DNA from: Alphaproteobacteria bacterium UBA6411
GTDB taxonomy: Bacteria > Pseudomonadota > Alphaproteobacteria > CAAGCB01 > CAG-977
Assembly: GCA_002438565.1 (NCBI GenBank)
Contig: DJPN01000002.1
Location: 1 to 64,000, forward strand
Reading direction: 5' to 3'
DNA length: 64,000 nucleotides
Shown: positions 34,680 to 42,923 of the stretch, in pieces
Layout of the letters: every line of letters starts with the position of its first letter
How positions within the stretch are numbered: the first letter of the stretch is position 1
Made by a program: the position numbers and the translations under genes
Notes under the pieces: generated by a model
The model's database searches: none
The model's input: only the letters and a program-made list of their open reading frames with translations
What the model was told of the DNA's origin: nothing

Positions 34680-37381
34680 ACCGCTTCCGCCGTTTCTTTT
34701 ATCTTCCGTTCCAACGCGGGCAAGTCCCGCTCGCCGCACATGGCCGCGATTTTGTTCTGAACGGCACAGGGCGCGTCCGCAACGGTTTGTCCGTCTGCCA
34801 AACACACGGAATACAAAGCCGACAGCGTTGTCCAAAGCCTGTAAGCCTCCTTTAAAACCGCCGCCTGCTCCGTTTGAATATGGCTTAATATGCCCGAAAC
34901 GGAACGGTCTGTGATTTCGGGATGAAGCAACCGCGTTTTTTGGGCGAAAAATTCAATGTCAATCATGCCGCCGTCGATATGCTTGACATCCCACACTGTT
35001 TTGGCGGGGAAATTTTCCGCGATTTTCTGCCGCATATCAACAACGTCCGCCGCAATTTCATCCGCCTTGCGCGGTTTGTTCAGCGCGGCGGCGATTTCGG
35101 CGCTTCCAATGTCGCCCCACGCCGCGCGGGCTTTGGTCAGCGCCATCAGTTCCCACGTCCAAGCCTCCGAATCGTAATAACGGACGAACGCCTGCAAAGA
35201 CACGGCGGCGGGTCCCGCGTTGCCCGACGGACGCAGGCGCATATCAACCGACCACAGCACGCCTTCGCGCGTGTTCAGCGACAAAGCGTTGACGATTCTT
35301 TGCGCCAAGCGGGCGTAATACACGTTCGCATACAGCGGCTTTTTGGCGTCGGACAGCGCGCCGTCGGGGGCATCGTACAAAAACAAAATGTCCAAATCCG
35401 ACGAAAAAGTCATTTCCCGACTGCCCGCTTTCCCCAACAGCACCAAAGCGCACTTGCCGCCCGTCATTTTGCCCGCCGATTGTTCGTAATCCGCAACAAC
35501 CAAAGGACAAAGCCCGTTCAGCACAGCGTCCGCCAACGCCGACAAAATCCCGCCCAAAGCGTCGGGCGCAATCAAGCCGCGCAAAAACAAAACCGCCGTT
35601 TGAAACCGTTTTTCACGGGCGAAGCGGCGCGCAACATCCAAAGCCTGTTCCAAATCCTCGACGTTTTCAAAAGCGGCTTTGGCTTCGGCAGTCAAAGAAT
35701 CCATCGTCGGAATTTCAAAAAAGCTGCGGGACAGCACCGCGTCGAACAAATCGGGATGACGCGTCAGCTCGTTTGAAAAAACGGGAGAAACCGCTATGAC
35801 TTCGGTCAGTAAGTCCAGCAAAGCGGGACGCGATTGAAACAGCGAAAACAGCTGAACGCCCGCAGGCAGTCCCTTGACGAATTCGTCGAAATGCGCAAAC
35901 GCCGCATCGGGATTCGGCGCTTTTCCCAAAGAATCGAAAATCACGGGCAGCAGTTCGGCAATCAAAGCGCGCGCTTTTTCCGACCGCATGGCGCGGTAAC
36001 GCCCCGACAGCCAGCCGCGCACGGTGTCGGCGATAAAGGAAAGCTCTTTGAATCCTTTTTGCGTCAGCACAGCTGCCGTATGTTCGGGCAAATCAGCGCC
36101 GCTGAAATTCAGTTCGCCCGATTTGCTTTCCGTTTCCGCCGTAAACAGGGAATCATAAACTTCGGACACCGTCGCGCGGTATTTCAGCAGCGTTGCTTTG
36201 AACGTCGGGAAATCCATGCCCAGAAAAGCCGCAAAGGCCTCAAGCTCTTCCAGTGTTTTGGGCAGGGTTTGGGTTTGCTGGTCCTCCTGCATTTGCAAAC
36301 GGTGTTCAACCGTGCGCAGGAAAACATAAGCTTCGGACAATTCGCTGCGGCATTGTTCGGTAATCCAACCCGCTTTCGCCAGCTGCCTTAACGCCGTTAA
36401 AGTGCGGCGGGAGCGAAGCTTTGTATCCCGTCCGCCCCATAAAAGCTGTTGCAGCTGCGTGAAAAATTCGATTTCGCGAATGCCGCCCGCGCCCAGCTTG
36501 ACATTGTATCCCGCCAAGTTGTCCGCATCGTTTTGCGACCGCACGCCCAGCGACCGTTTGATGTCGTGGATTTGCGCCAGCGCATAAAAATCGGTCGACC
36601 GCCGCCAAACAAACGGAGCGATTTCCTTTAAAAACGCCATGCCCGACCGTTTGTCGCCCGCAACGGGACGCGCTTTGATGAACGCCGCGCGTTCCCAGTT
36701 TTGCGCAAAGCTTTCGTAATAACAGGCGGCTGCTTCGGTACTGAGCGCAATCGGCGTCGAACCGGGGTCGGGACGCAGCCGCAAATCCGTGCGGAAAACG
36801 TAACCTTGCGGCGTTTGTTCCTCCATCATCGCGACCAAAGCGCGGGTCAGCTTGACAAAGAACGATCCGATGTCGCGCTTGCCCGAATACGGAGCGGTTT
36901 CGGCATCGTATAAAACAATCAAGTCAATGTCGGACGAATAATTCAGTTCCCGCGCGCCCAGCTTGCCCATGGCCAGTATAATCAAGCCGCTGTTTTCTTC
37001 CGGATTTCGGGGATTGGAAATCGTCCATTCGCCCTTTGCGGCGGCTTCGCGCAGCAAAGCGGACACAGCAATCCGCAGGCACGCCTCCGCCAAAACGGAC
37101 AGGGATTCCGTGATTTGATTTAAATTCCAAGCCCCGCTCAAATCCGCCATGGCAATCAGCAAAGCCGCCTTGCGCTTTAATTTGCGCAGCTCGACCGCGG
37201 CCGTTTCGGAATCCGCCGTCAGATACAGCGCCGAAAAAGCGTTTTTCATCAGCGACGCAAACGTTTTGTCGTAACCGTTTGTTTGCACGGTTTGGAAAAA
37301 TTCGTTTTCCCGCGCGCTCAGCCGTTTTAAAAAAGGACTGAATCGGGCGTCCCACGCTTGATTTTTTAAATCCTCGACCAT
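34664..37381 (-). CDS. glnE: Glutamine synthetase adenylyltransferase/deadenylase
   Basis: A 905-residue bifunctional enzyme that controls glutamine synthetase by reversible AMP addition. Two nucleotidyltransferase domains are visible: one with GARELNYSSDIDLIVLYD (about 139-156) and one with GSREMTFSSDLDILFLYD in the C-terminal half; each has the G-S/A-x9-DxD pattern. Length is close to E. coli GlnE (about 946). Its presence with gltB means that the window carries two genes of nitrogen assimilation, though they are 22 kb apart. Confidence 0.94.
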   Translation of the reverse strand: MVEDLKNQAWDARFSPFLKRLSARENEFFQTVQTNGYDKTFASLMKNAFSALYLTADSETAAVELRKLKRKAALLIAMADLSGAWNLNQITESLSVLAEACLRIAVSALLREAAAKGEWTISNPRNPEENSGLIILAMGKLGARELNYSSDIDLIVLYDAETAPYSGKRDIGSFFVKLTRALVAMMEEQTPQGYVFRTDLRLRPDPGSTPIALSTEAAACYYESFAQNWERAAFIKARPVAGDKRSGMAFLKEIAPFVWRRSTDFYALAQIHDIKRSLGVRSQNDADNLAGYNVKLGAGGIREIEFFTQLQQLLWGGRDTKLRSRRTLTALRQLAKAGWITEQCRSELSEAYVFLRTVEHRLQMQEDQQTQTLPKTLEELEAFAAFLGMDFPTFKATLLKYRATVSEVYDSLFTAETESKSGELNFSGADLPEHTAAVLTQKGFKELSFIADTVRGWLSGRYRAMRSEKARALIAELLPVIFDSLGKAPNPDAAFAHFDEFVKGLPAGVQLFSLFQSRPALLDLLTEVIAVSPVFSNELTRHPDLFDAVLSRSFFEIPTMDSLTAEAKAAFENVEDLEQALDVARRFAREKRFQTAVLFLRGLIAPDALGGILSALADAVLNGLCPLVVADYEQSAGKMTGGKCALVLLGKAGSREMTFSSDLDILFLYDAPDGALSDAKKPLYANVYYARLAQRIVNALSLNTREGVLWSVDMRLRPSGNAGPAAVSLQAFVRYYDSEAWTWELMALTKARAAWGDIGSAEIAAALNKPRKADEIAADVVDMRQKIAENFPAKTVWDVKHIDGGMIDIEFFAQKTRLLHPEITDRSVSGILSHIQTEQAAVLKEAYRLWTTLSALYSVCLADGQTVADAPCAVQNKIAAMCGERDLPALERKIKETAEAVYSAI

Positions 37382-37441
37382 CTTCTTTATAGAAAAAATT
37401 TTGTTTTCGTGTATGCTTTGCTTACATTAAGGGGTTTGACC

Positions 37442-40400
37442 GTGCGACGCAAGCTTTTCAAAATTTTTGCCTGTTTTCTGACGGCGGCGTTTTTGCTGTT
37501 TTCCGCCGGTTTCGGCGCGTTGCTGTATCGATTGCACCAAGCGCCGATTTCGCTTGAAAAGTACATTCCCGCCTTGATAGAAATCGCAACGCCCGCCGAC
37601 GGATCGAAAATTCAAATCGAATCCGCCCTTTTGACATGGAAAAGCTGGCGTCATCCGTTCAACGTCCGCGTCACGGGATTTTCCGTTACGGACAAAGACG
37701 GCGCGTCTTTGGGCAGAATACAGGAAATGAACGCGACGTTCAGCCTGTTCGCTTTGATGCGCGGAACGCTCGCCCCGCGAACGATTTCCATTTACCGACC
37801 CGACATACGGCTGTCCGTCAATTCAGACGAACATACTTACGCCGACGCGCCGGAGGACGGCGACGACGCGCAAACGCGGGTTTTGTTCAAAAATTTAATG
37901 ACGCGCGTGGAACAGGAACATTATCTGCGCCATTTTTCGCTGGTCGATGCCCGCATCAAAATCACGGACGTTTCCCGCAACGCCGTTTGGAACATTCCGA
38001 CGGGAACGGTTTCCTATTCCAAACGGCGCGGCAGGCACAAACTGACGGGCAGCTTTTCGATTGAAACGGCGGGCAAACCGCTGACGGCGGCCGTTTCCGG
38101 AAATTGGAAAAACAAAACGAAAACCGCCAATCTGGAAATAACCGTCCGCAACATCGACATCACAAAATCGCGCGCCGCCCGCAAGTACGAGTTTTTGCGG
38201 GGCATTTCCGTTCCGCTGAGCCTGACGGCGGATTTAAAGCTGAATTTATCCAAAATCAAAAGCGACGCTGATTTGTTCTTATGGCGCGAAATTATCCAAA
38301 CGCTTGATTTTTCATTGACGGGACAGCAGGGAAACGTGGCGCTGCCCCCTTCGGTCGGCGGGACGTACGATGTCAAAAGCCTGTCCGTCGCGGGATCGTG
38401 GTTTGACGCGGGAAATACGCTGGTCGTTTCGGATATTGACGTCGAAATGCAAAGCGGAGCCGCCTTTCACGCTTTTTTGGCCGCAAACAATCTGGGGAAA
38501 TCGCTGGATTCGCAGGATTGGTCGCCTTTAAGCGCGGAATTGAAAGCGGAAGCCCGAAACCTGTCCATGGAACGCGTCCCAGACTATTGGCCGCAATCCG
38601 CCGCCCCCGATGTTCATGATTGGGTCAAAAGCAATATTAAAACGGGTTTCGCCCCGACAGGAAACATTGCAATGCAGTTCGGCGGGGATTCAAACGGCAT
38701 TACGCTGAACGGTCTGGACGCCTCCGCCCGTATCGAGGACGCCCGCGTCACCTATATGGACGACATGCCCGCCGTTGAAGGCGTCAAAGCGGATTTGCAT
38801 TTCACCAAAAATGACATCGACATCACTTTGATTGACGGGCACACGGACGGTGTCGTTTTGCAAAAAGGCATGCTGTCCTTTGCCGGTTTGACCCGACCAG
38901 CGACCATGTTCGTTCTGGACACGGATTTGGAAACGAACACCCTGTCCGACGTGTTTAAAATCCTGTCGTCCCCCTCGCTGAAAATCACACAAGCAGCCTT
39001 TATCAACCCCGACAATATTTCCGGCGGCGCAACAGGATGCTTCAAGCTGACTTTTCCGATGACGGGCGGCCCGATTAACCCCGCCGACGTCCGCGTGTCG
39101 GTTGCGGCGGATGCACGGGATGTAACCTTGTCGCATTATCTGATTGACGCGCTGAACATTCAAAACACGGCGGCGCACCTTGATTTGACGGAAAAGGAAA
39201 TGACGCTGACGGGCAGCGGAAAAATGCGCACGGGGGACATGAGCTTTACGCTTTATCAGTCGTTTGATTTCACCCCCGACGTTACGACGGATTTGAAAGT
39301 CAACGCCGTTTTGACAGACGAAGCGCGCGCCGATTTGAATATCGATTTGCTGCTGCCGCCCAATGTCGCGGGCGGTATTCCCGCCGATTTTGGCTTGCGT
39401 TTTTTCAAGGACAAAACAGGACTGGCGACGGCGCGTCTGGACTTAACGCCCGCGGATATCGACATCGGCGTCATCGGCTGGAAAAAAGCGGCGGGCACGG
39501 CGGGCGAAGCAACCGCGGAAATCCGCCTGACGGATTACGATTTCGCGGCCGTCCCGAAAATCGAACTGACCGACGCCTTGAACACCAAAATTCGCGCGAA
39601 AATCGACTTTTCAGCCAACCATGCCTTAAAGAAAATAGACATCGCGCCGATTTCGACGGGACGCACGCACGCCCAAGCACGCGCACGGTTTTTAAAAAAA
39701 TCCATCCGCGTCGATATGACGGGGGCGGCACTGGACTGGGCGTCTTTGATGAAAGCGTCCACCCCCGAACAAAGCCTGCGCAAACAGCCGAACACCGCAA
39801 CGTCGGATTTGCCCGCCGTTATCATCAACGCCGCCGTCGACAGAATTTTCCTCAGCGCGACGGGAACGGCGGACAATATCGCATTCGCGGGCATTTACAA
39901 AGACGGCGGCTGGCGGAAAATGAACGGCGCGGGAACTATCGGAAACAGAAAAATGCCTGTCGTGTTTTCGTTGTCCCCCAACGCAACGCCGGACGAATAC
40001 ACTTTTTCCATGGCGGCGCGCGACGCGGGATACGCGCTGAACGTTTTGGACTATATTTCAACGGTCAAAGGCGGAACTTTGCAGGTCAAAAGCACTTACG
40101 TCCCCGGAAAAGGAATCGACGGTCTGGTCGAAATCAAAGATTTCTATCTGGAAGACCAGCCCGTTTTAACCCGTCTGCTGCGGCTGACGTCGTTTACGGG
40201 GATTTACGATACATTGACGGGACAGGGACTGCATTTCGACAAAGCGGAAATCCCCTACAAAATCAATCAAACGGCCATGAGCTTCAGCGACGCCTTGATT
40301 ACGGGATCGTCGCTGGGCATCACTTTAAACGGGTTATACAACCGCGAAACGGGATTTTTGGATTTGTACGGCTCTTTGCTGCCGTTTTACGGGGTCAACA

Positions 40401-40567
40401 GCCTGCCGGGGAAAATCCCCCTTATCGGCAAACTGTTCGTCGGGGAAAAGGGCGGCGGACTGATAGGCGTTTCCTATTCCGTCAAAGGGCTGCTGCCCAA
40501 TCCCGAAGTATCCGTCAATCCGTTGTCAGCCTTTGCCCCCGGCGCGGCAAGGAATCTGTTTAATTAA
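37442..40567 (+). CDS. YhdP-like AsmA superfamily envelope protein
   Basis: This 1041-residue protein has one N-terminal membrane segment (about residues 10-30) and a long periplasmic beta-rich body typical of the DUF3971/AsmA_2 group. The C-terminal part LTGQGLHFDKAEIPYKI, then YSVKGLLPNPEVSVNPLS, is characteristic. Such proteins are thought to form lipid-transfer bridges. I start it at GTG 37442, behind AAGGGG, instead of an in-frame GTG at 37409 that has no ribosome-binding site. It ends one base before the first paralogue gene of the accessory segment on the other strand. Confidence 0.82.
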   Translation: MRRKLFKIFACFLTAAFLLFSAGFGALLYRLHQAPISLEKYIPALIEIATPADGSKIQIESALLTWKSWRHPFNVRVTGFSVTDKDGASLGRIQEMNATFSLFALMRGTLAPRTISIYRPDIRLSVNSDEHTYADAPEDGDDAQTRVLFKNLMTRVEQEHYLRHFSLVDARIKITDVSRNAVWNIPTGTVSYSKRRGRHKLTGSFSIETAGKPLTAAVSGNWKNKTKTANLEITVRNIDITKSRAARKYEFLRGISVPLSLTADLKLNLSKIKSDADLFLWREIIQTLDFSLTGQQGNVALPPSVGGTYDVKSLSVAGSWFDAGNTLVVSDIDVEMQSGAAFHAFLAANNLGKSLDSQDWSPLSAELKAEARNLSMERVPDYWPQSAAPDVHDWVKSNIKTGFAPTGNIAMQFGGDSNGITLNGLDASARIEDARVTYMDDMPAVEGVKADLHFTKNDIDITLIDGHTDGVVLQKGMLSFAGLTRPATMFVLDTDLETNTLSDVFKILSSPSLKITQAAFINPDNISGGATGCFKLTFPMTGGPINPADVRVSVAADARDVTLSHYLIDALNIQNTAAHLDLTEKEMTLTGSGKMRTGDMSFTLYQSFDFTPDVTTDLKVNAVLTDEARADLNIDLLLPPNVAGGIPADFGLRFFKDKTGLATARLDLTPADIDIGVIGWKKAAGTAGEATAEIRLTDYDFAAVPKIELTDALNTKIRAKIDFSANHALKKIDIAPISTGRTHAQARARFLKKSIRVDMTGAALDWASLMKASTPEQSLRKQPNTATSDLPAVIINAAVDRIFLSATGTADNIAFAGIYKDGGWRKMNGAGTIGNRKMPVVFSLSPNATPDEYTFSMAARDAGYALNVLDYISTVKGGTLQVKSTYVPGKGIDGLVEIKDFYLEDQPVLTRLLRLTSFTGIYDTLTGQGLHFDKAEIPYKINQTAMSFSDALITGSSLGITLNGLYNRETGFLDLYGSLLPFYGVNSLPGKIPLIGKLFVGEKGGGLIGVSYSVKGLLPNPEVSVNPLSAFAPGAARNLFN

Positions 40568-40568
40568 G

Positions 40569-41216
40569 CTAGCGCCCCGCGGCCTGTTTCCGCATCATCG
40601 GCAAAACCGGCGCCTTGCCGGCCTTTTTCTGTGCCGCCAGCTGTTTTTTCATCATTTTCAAGACGAACAAAGCTTGTTTGGCTTCCGTATACTGCCCCAG
40701 GGTTTCGGGATGTTTTTTGTCCTTTTCCGTCAGCGGAGAATTCATTTTTACCAGTGCCGCGCCTGTCCGCGCCACACCGACGACGCCGACCGCCGCCACA
40801 ACCGCGCCGCAAATCAATTCGGGGGACGCCCCGTTTGCCGCCGCCGCAATTCCTCCGACCGCCGCAGCCGCGCCATACAACAGCGTGTCTTTCATCAACA
40901 GCGCGCCGACAGCCCCGAATTTGTATTCCATTTTAACTTTGGCCGAGGCGTTTTTCACTTCCCGTTCATAATAATCGCGCGCCCCGTCAATCAGCTGTTC
41001 GGCAGCGGGCAAATCACCAACCCGCAAAGGATTGTTGCGCATATGACGCAAAGCCTCTTTGCGTTCCACAATACGATTGGGCGATTTGTCGTAAAATCTG
41101 CGGACGCTGTCAATACGGCGCATAGCCTTGACAGTACCTTTTAAATAATCGGATATCAGTTCAGCCGTGCTTTTTTCCCGATTCGAAAATTCGTTCGTTG
41201 AAATCGTCAAAGACAT
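40569..41216 (-). CDS. Helical-hairpin family protein, paralogue 1
   Basis: The 215-residue protein belongs to a three-member family found in tandem here. It has an amphipathic N-terminal half (about 1-110) with YLKGTVKAMRRID and YEREVKNASAKVKMEY, then two Ala/Gly-rich hydrophobic segments (about 115-160) containing NGASPE between them, and a basic tail with YTEAKQALFVLKMMKKQL. No signal peptide is present. I do not recognise it as a named family. The start MSLTIST at 41216 is favoured by GGAGG upstream and by matching starts in its paralogues. Confidence 0.7.
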   Translation of the reverse strand: MSLTISTNEFSNREKSTAELISDYLKGTVKAMRRIDSVRRFYDKSPNRIVERKEALRHMRNNPLRVGDLPAAEQLIDGARDYYEREVKNASAKVKMEYKFGAVGALLMKDTLLYGAAAAVGGIAAAANGASPELICGAVVAAVGVVGVARTGAALVKMNSPLTEKDKKHPETLGQYTEAKQALFVLKMMKKQLAAQKKAGKAPVLPMMRKQAAGR

Positions 41217-41240
41217 CTTCTTTGCCTCCTGCTTAGAACG

Positions 41241-41268
41241 ATTATAAAACGCTTTATCAAAAAAGCAA
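41241..41268 (-). promoter_or_regulatory. Promoter of paralogue 1
   Basis: Read on the minus strand: TTGCTT (41263-41268), 16-bp spacer, TATAAT (41241-41246). Confidence 0.55.
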
Positions 41269-41284
41269 CGAATATCGACTTCAT

Positions 41285-41324
41285 AAAAAAGCGGCGCTTT
41301 CATCATGAAAATGCCGCTTTTTTT
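41285..41324 (-). terminator. Terminator after paralogue 2
   Basis: An 11-bp stem aaaaaagcggc/gccgctttttt with T runs on both sides lies 17 bp beyond the stop of paralogue 2 and upstream of the paralogue 1 promoter. Confidence 0.75.
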
Positions 41325-41340
41325 ATTTTGAAACGACCGC

Positions 41341-41973
41341 TTAACGCGTTGCGCCTTTTAAATTCAGCGCCGTCAAAACAGCGGCCTTTGTTTCGGCGCG
41401 TTTTTGCGCTTTCAGCTGTTTTTTCATCATTTTCAGAACATACAAGGCTTCTTTGGCTTCGGTATATTTCGCCAGCTTTTCGGCATATTTTTTACTGCCG
41501 GATTCTTTCACCGCGCCGACAGCCATATAAGTGCCGCCGATGACGGCCGCGGCCGCCCCCAGACCCAATCCGACATGTTCGGGACGCACTCCGTTCGCCG
41601 CCAGCGCTCCGCCGATTGCGACAGCCGCGCCGCACAACACGGTGTTGCGCAGTTTTTTCATGCCGTCATTGCCCATCGCGTATTCCATTTTGGCGCGCAA
41701 AGGCGCTTTGGCGGCTTCGGCTTCGTAATAATGTTTGGCATTGTCGATGACATGCATCGCGACCGTTTTGTCTTTGACGGCCAACGGCTTTTTAATCATG
41801 TAATCCAACGCGGCGGCTTTTTCCGCAAAACGGCTGGGCGCGGTTTCCATATACCGCGCGGCAAAATCCATTTTGCGCATTTCGTGAACGGCACCCTTTA
41901 AATATTCGCCCACCAGCTTGGCGGTGTCTTCTTTCCGGGAACTGTTTTGTTCCGAACAAATATTCAATGACAT
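41341..41973 (-). CDS. Helical-hairpin family protein, paralogue 2
   Basis: The 210-residue protein has the same layout as its neighbours: N-terminal helical region with YLKGAVHEMRKMD and YYEAEAAKAPLRAKMEY, two hydrophobic segments (about 112-155) around AANGVRPE, and the tail YTEAKEALYVLKMMKKQL. The C-terminal motif is the best conserved part of the family. No signal peptide or catalytic motif is visible. GAGGGAGG lies upstream of the ATG. It has its own promoter and terminator, so each copy is an independent unit. Confidence 0.7.
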   Translation of the reverse strand: MSLNICSEQNSSRKEDTAKLVGEYLKGAVHEMRKMDFAARYMETAPSRFAEKAAALDYMIKKPLAVKDKTVAMHVIDNAKHYYEAEAAKAPLRAKMEYAMGNDGMKKLRNTVLCGAAVAIGGALAANGVRPEHVGLGLGAAAAVIGGTYMAVGAVKESGSKKYAEKLAKYTEAKEALYVLKMMKKQLKAQKRAETKAAVLTALNLKGATR

Positions 41974-42004
41974 TGTGTCTGCCCTCCCTCTTTTTACAAG
42001 AAGA

Positions 42005-42032
42005 AGTGTAGACCTCTTTATCCGAAATTCAA
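42005..42032 (-). promoter_or_regulatory. Promoter of paralogue 2
   Basis: Read on the minus strand: TTGAAT (42027-42032), 16-bp spacer, TACACT (42005-42010). The sequence aaatattga at the -35 box also occurs at the paralogue 3 promoter, so the two promoters look duplicated. Confidence 0.5.
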
Positions 42033-42109
42033 TATTTTTTTGTACAAAAACCGCCTCTGCCGTCAGCGAACCGCCGAAAGCATCAAACCGAACACCGATG
42101 AAAAGCCGA

Positions 42110-42772
42110 TTAATAATATGGTCTTGTCGTGTCCGCCCTCTTTTTCATGGCGAAAGCCATTGTTACAGGATCCAAATTTTTATTCTTTCCCTTTTGCGGC
42201 GCGGGATTTTCCAGCTGTTTCTGCATGGCCTTCAACGCAAACAGAGTTTGTTTTGCCTGCGTATAGCGCAACAAATCCTGCAAGCTTTTCGCTTTCTTTT
42301 CGGGATTGCTTTTCGACGGAGCAAAATAACCGACCGCCAAATAGGTCAGTCCCAGCGCGCCGATAATGGCGACACCCGTTTCCGGCGATGCGCCGTTGGC
42401 AATCGCAACGCCGCCCAAAGCCGTCGCCGCCCCCATGGCAATCGCCGCTTTCATGCGCGTTTTCCCGACAGCCCCCAGTCTGTAATCCATCTTCGTTTTG
42501 AAAGAAGCATTGGAAATATGTTTTTTGTTTTCCCGTTCCATTTCGCAAATAACCTTGACGGCCTCGGCCTTGTCGGCGGGACGCAGCGGGTTTCTGCGCA
42601 TATATTCGTGCGCTGCATGAACTTCGGCTCCGCGGCTTGGTTCTTTGTGCATGTGACGCGCAACCGCATCAACCCGATGCATTTCGCGCACGACGTTTTT
42701 CAAATAGGTTTCGACCAGCTGTCTGGTTTCGTTTGTCCGCGGATTTTCTTCCGTTGCGATTGTCAAAGCCAT
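42110..42772 (-). CDS. Helical-hairpin family protein, paralogue 3
   Basis: The 220-residue third copy has YLKNVVREMHRVD, NASFKTKMDYRLGAVG, two hydrophobic segments (about 111-153) around IANGASPE, and YTQAKQTLFALKAMQKQL, with a longer charged tail. I start it at MALTIAT (42772), as in the paralogues. The reading frame stays open 21 codons upstream through a poly-G run, but no ribosome-binding site serves a start there. Expression may depend on the length of that run. Confidence 0.7.
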   Translation of the reverse strand: MALTIATEENPRTNETRQLVETYLKNVVREMHRVDAVARHMHKEPSRGAEVHAAHEYMRRNPLRPADKAEAVKVICEMERENKKHISNASFKTKMDYRLGAVGKTRMKAAIAMGAATALGGVAIANGASPETGVAIIGALGLTYLAVGYFAPSKSNPEKKAKSLQDLLRYTQAKQTLFALKAMQKQLENPAPQKGKNKNLDPVTMAFAMKKRADTTRPYY

Positions 42773-42805
42773 TTCTTTTGCTTTCTGTTTTTTAGAATAA
42801 CTAAA

Positions 42806-42835
42806 AGAATATCCCCCCCCCCCCCCTAAAGTCAA
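42806..42835 (-). promoter_or_regulatory. Promoter of paralogue 3 with homopolymer spacer
   Basis: Read on the minus strand: TTGACT (42830-42835), 18-bp spacer made of tta, 14 G and a, then TATTCT (42806-42811). Gain or loss of G bases would change the spacer and so promoter strength, as known for porA and opc in Neisseria. Confidence 0.55.
42813..42826 (+). repeat. Poly-C tract of 14 bases
   Basis: Fourteen consecutive C on the plus strand (G on the coding strand of paralogue 3). No comparable homopolymer was seen elsewhere in the window. Confidence 0.95.
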
Positions 42836-42876
42836 TATTTTTTTTAAAATTATTTAAAAGAAGATATTCCCATGAA

Positions 42877-42911
42877 AAAGAACACCCTTGAATACATCAA
42901 GGGCGTTCTTT
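42877..42911 (-). terminator. Terminator after the metallopeptidase gene
   Basis: A 14-bp stem with one mismatch, aaagaacacccttg/caagggcgttcttt, starts 13 bp past the stop at 42924 and is followed on the minus strand by ttttc. Confidence 0.7.
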
Positions 42912-42923
42912 CCGTAAACAATA

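Noticed and set aside
40569..42772. Toxin-antitoxin or phage holin reading of the three paralogues
   Set aside because: Each copy has its own promoter, sizes exceed typical holins, and no partner gene alternates with them.
42773..42835. A longer paralogue 3 starting at TTG 42835 and reading through the G tract as poly-Gly
   Set aside because: There is no ribosome-binding site before that TTG, the paralogues start at the MALTI-like position, and the same bases form a good promoter.
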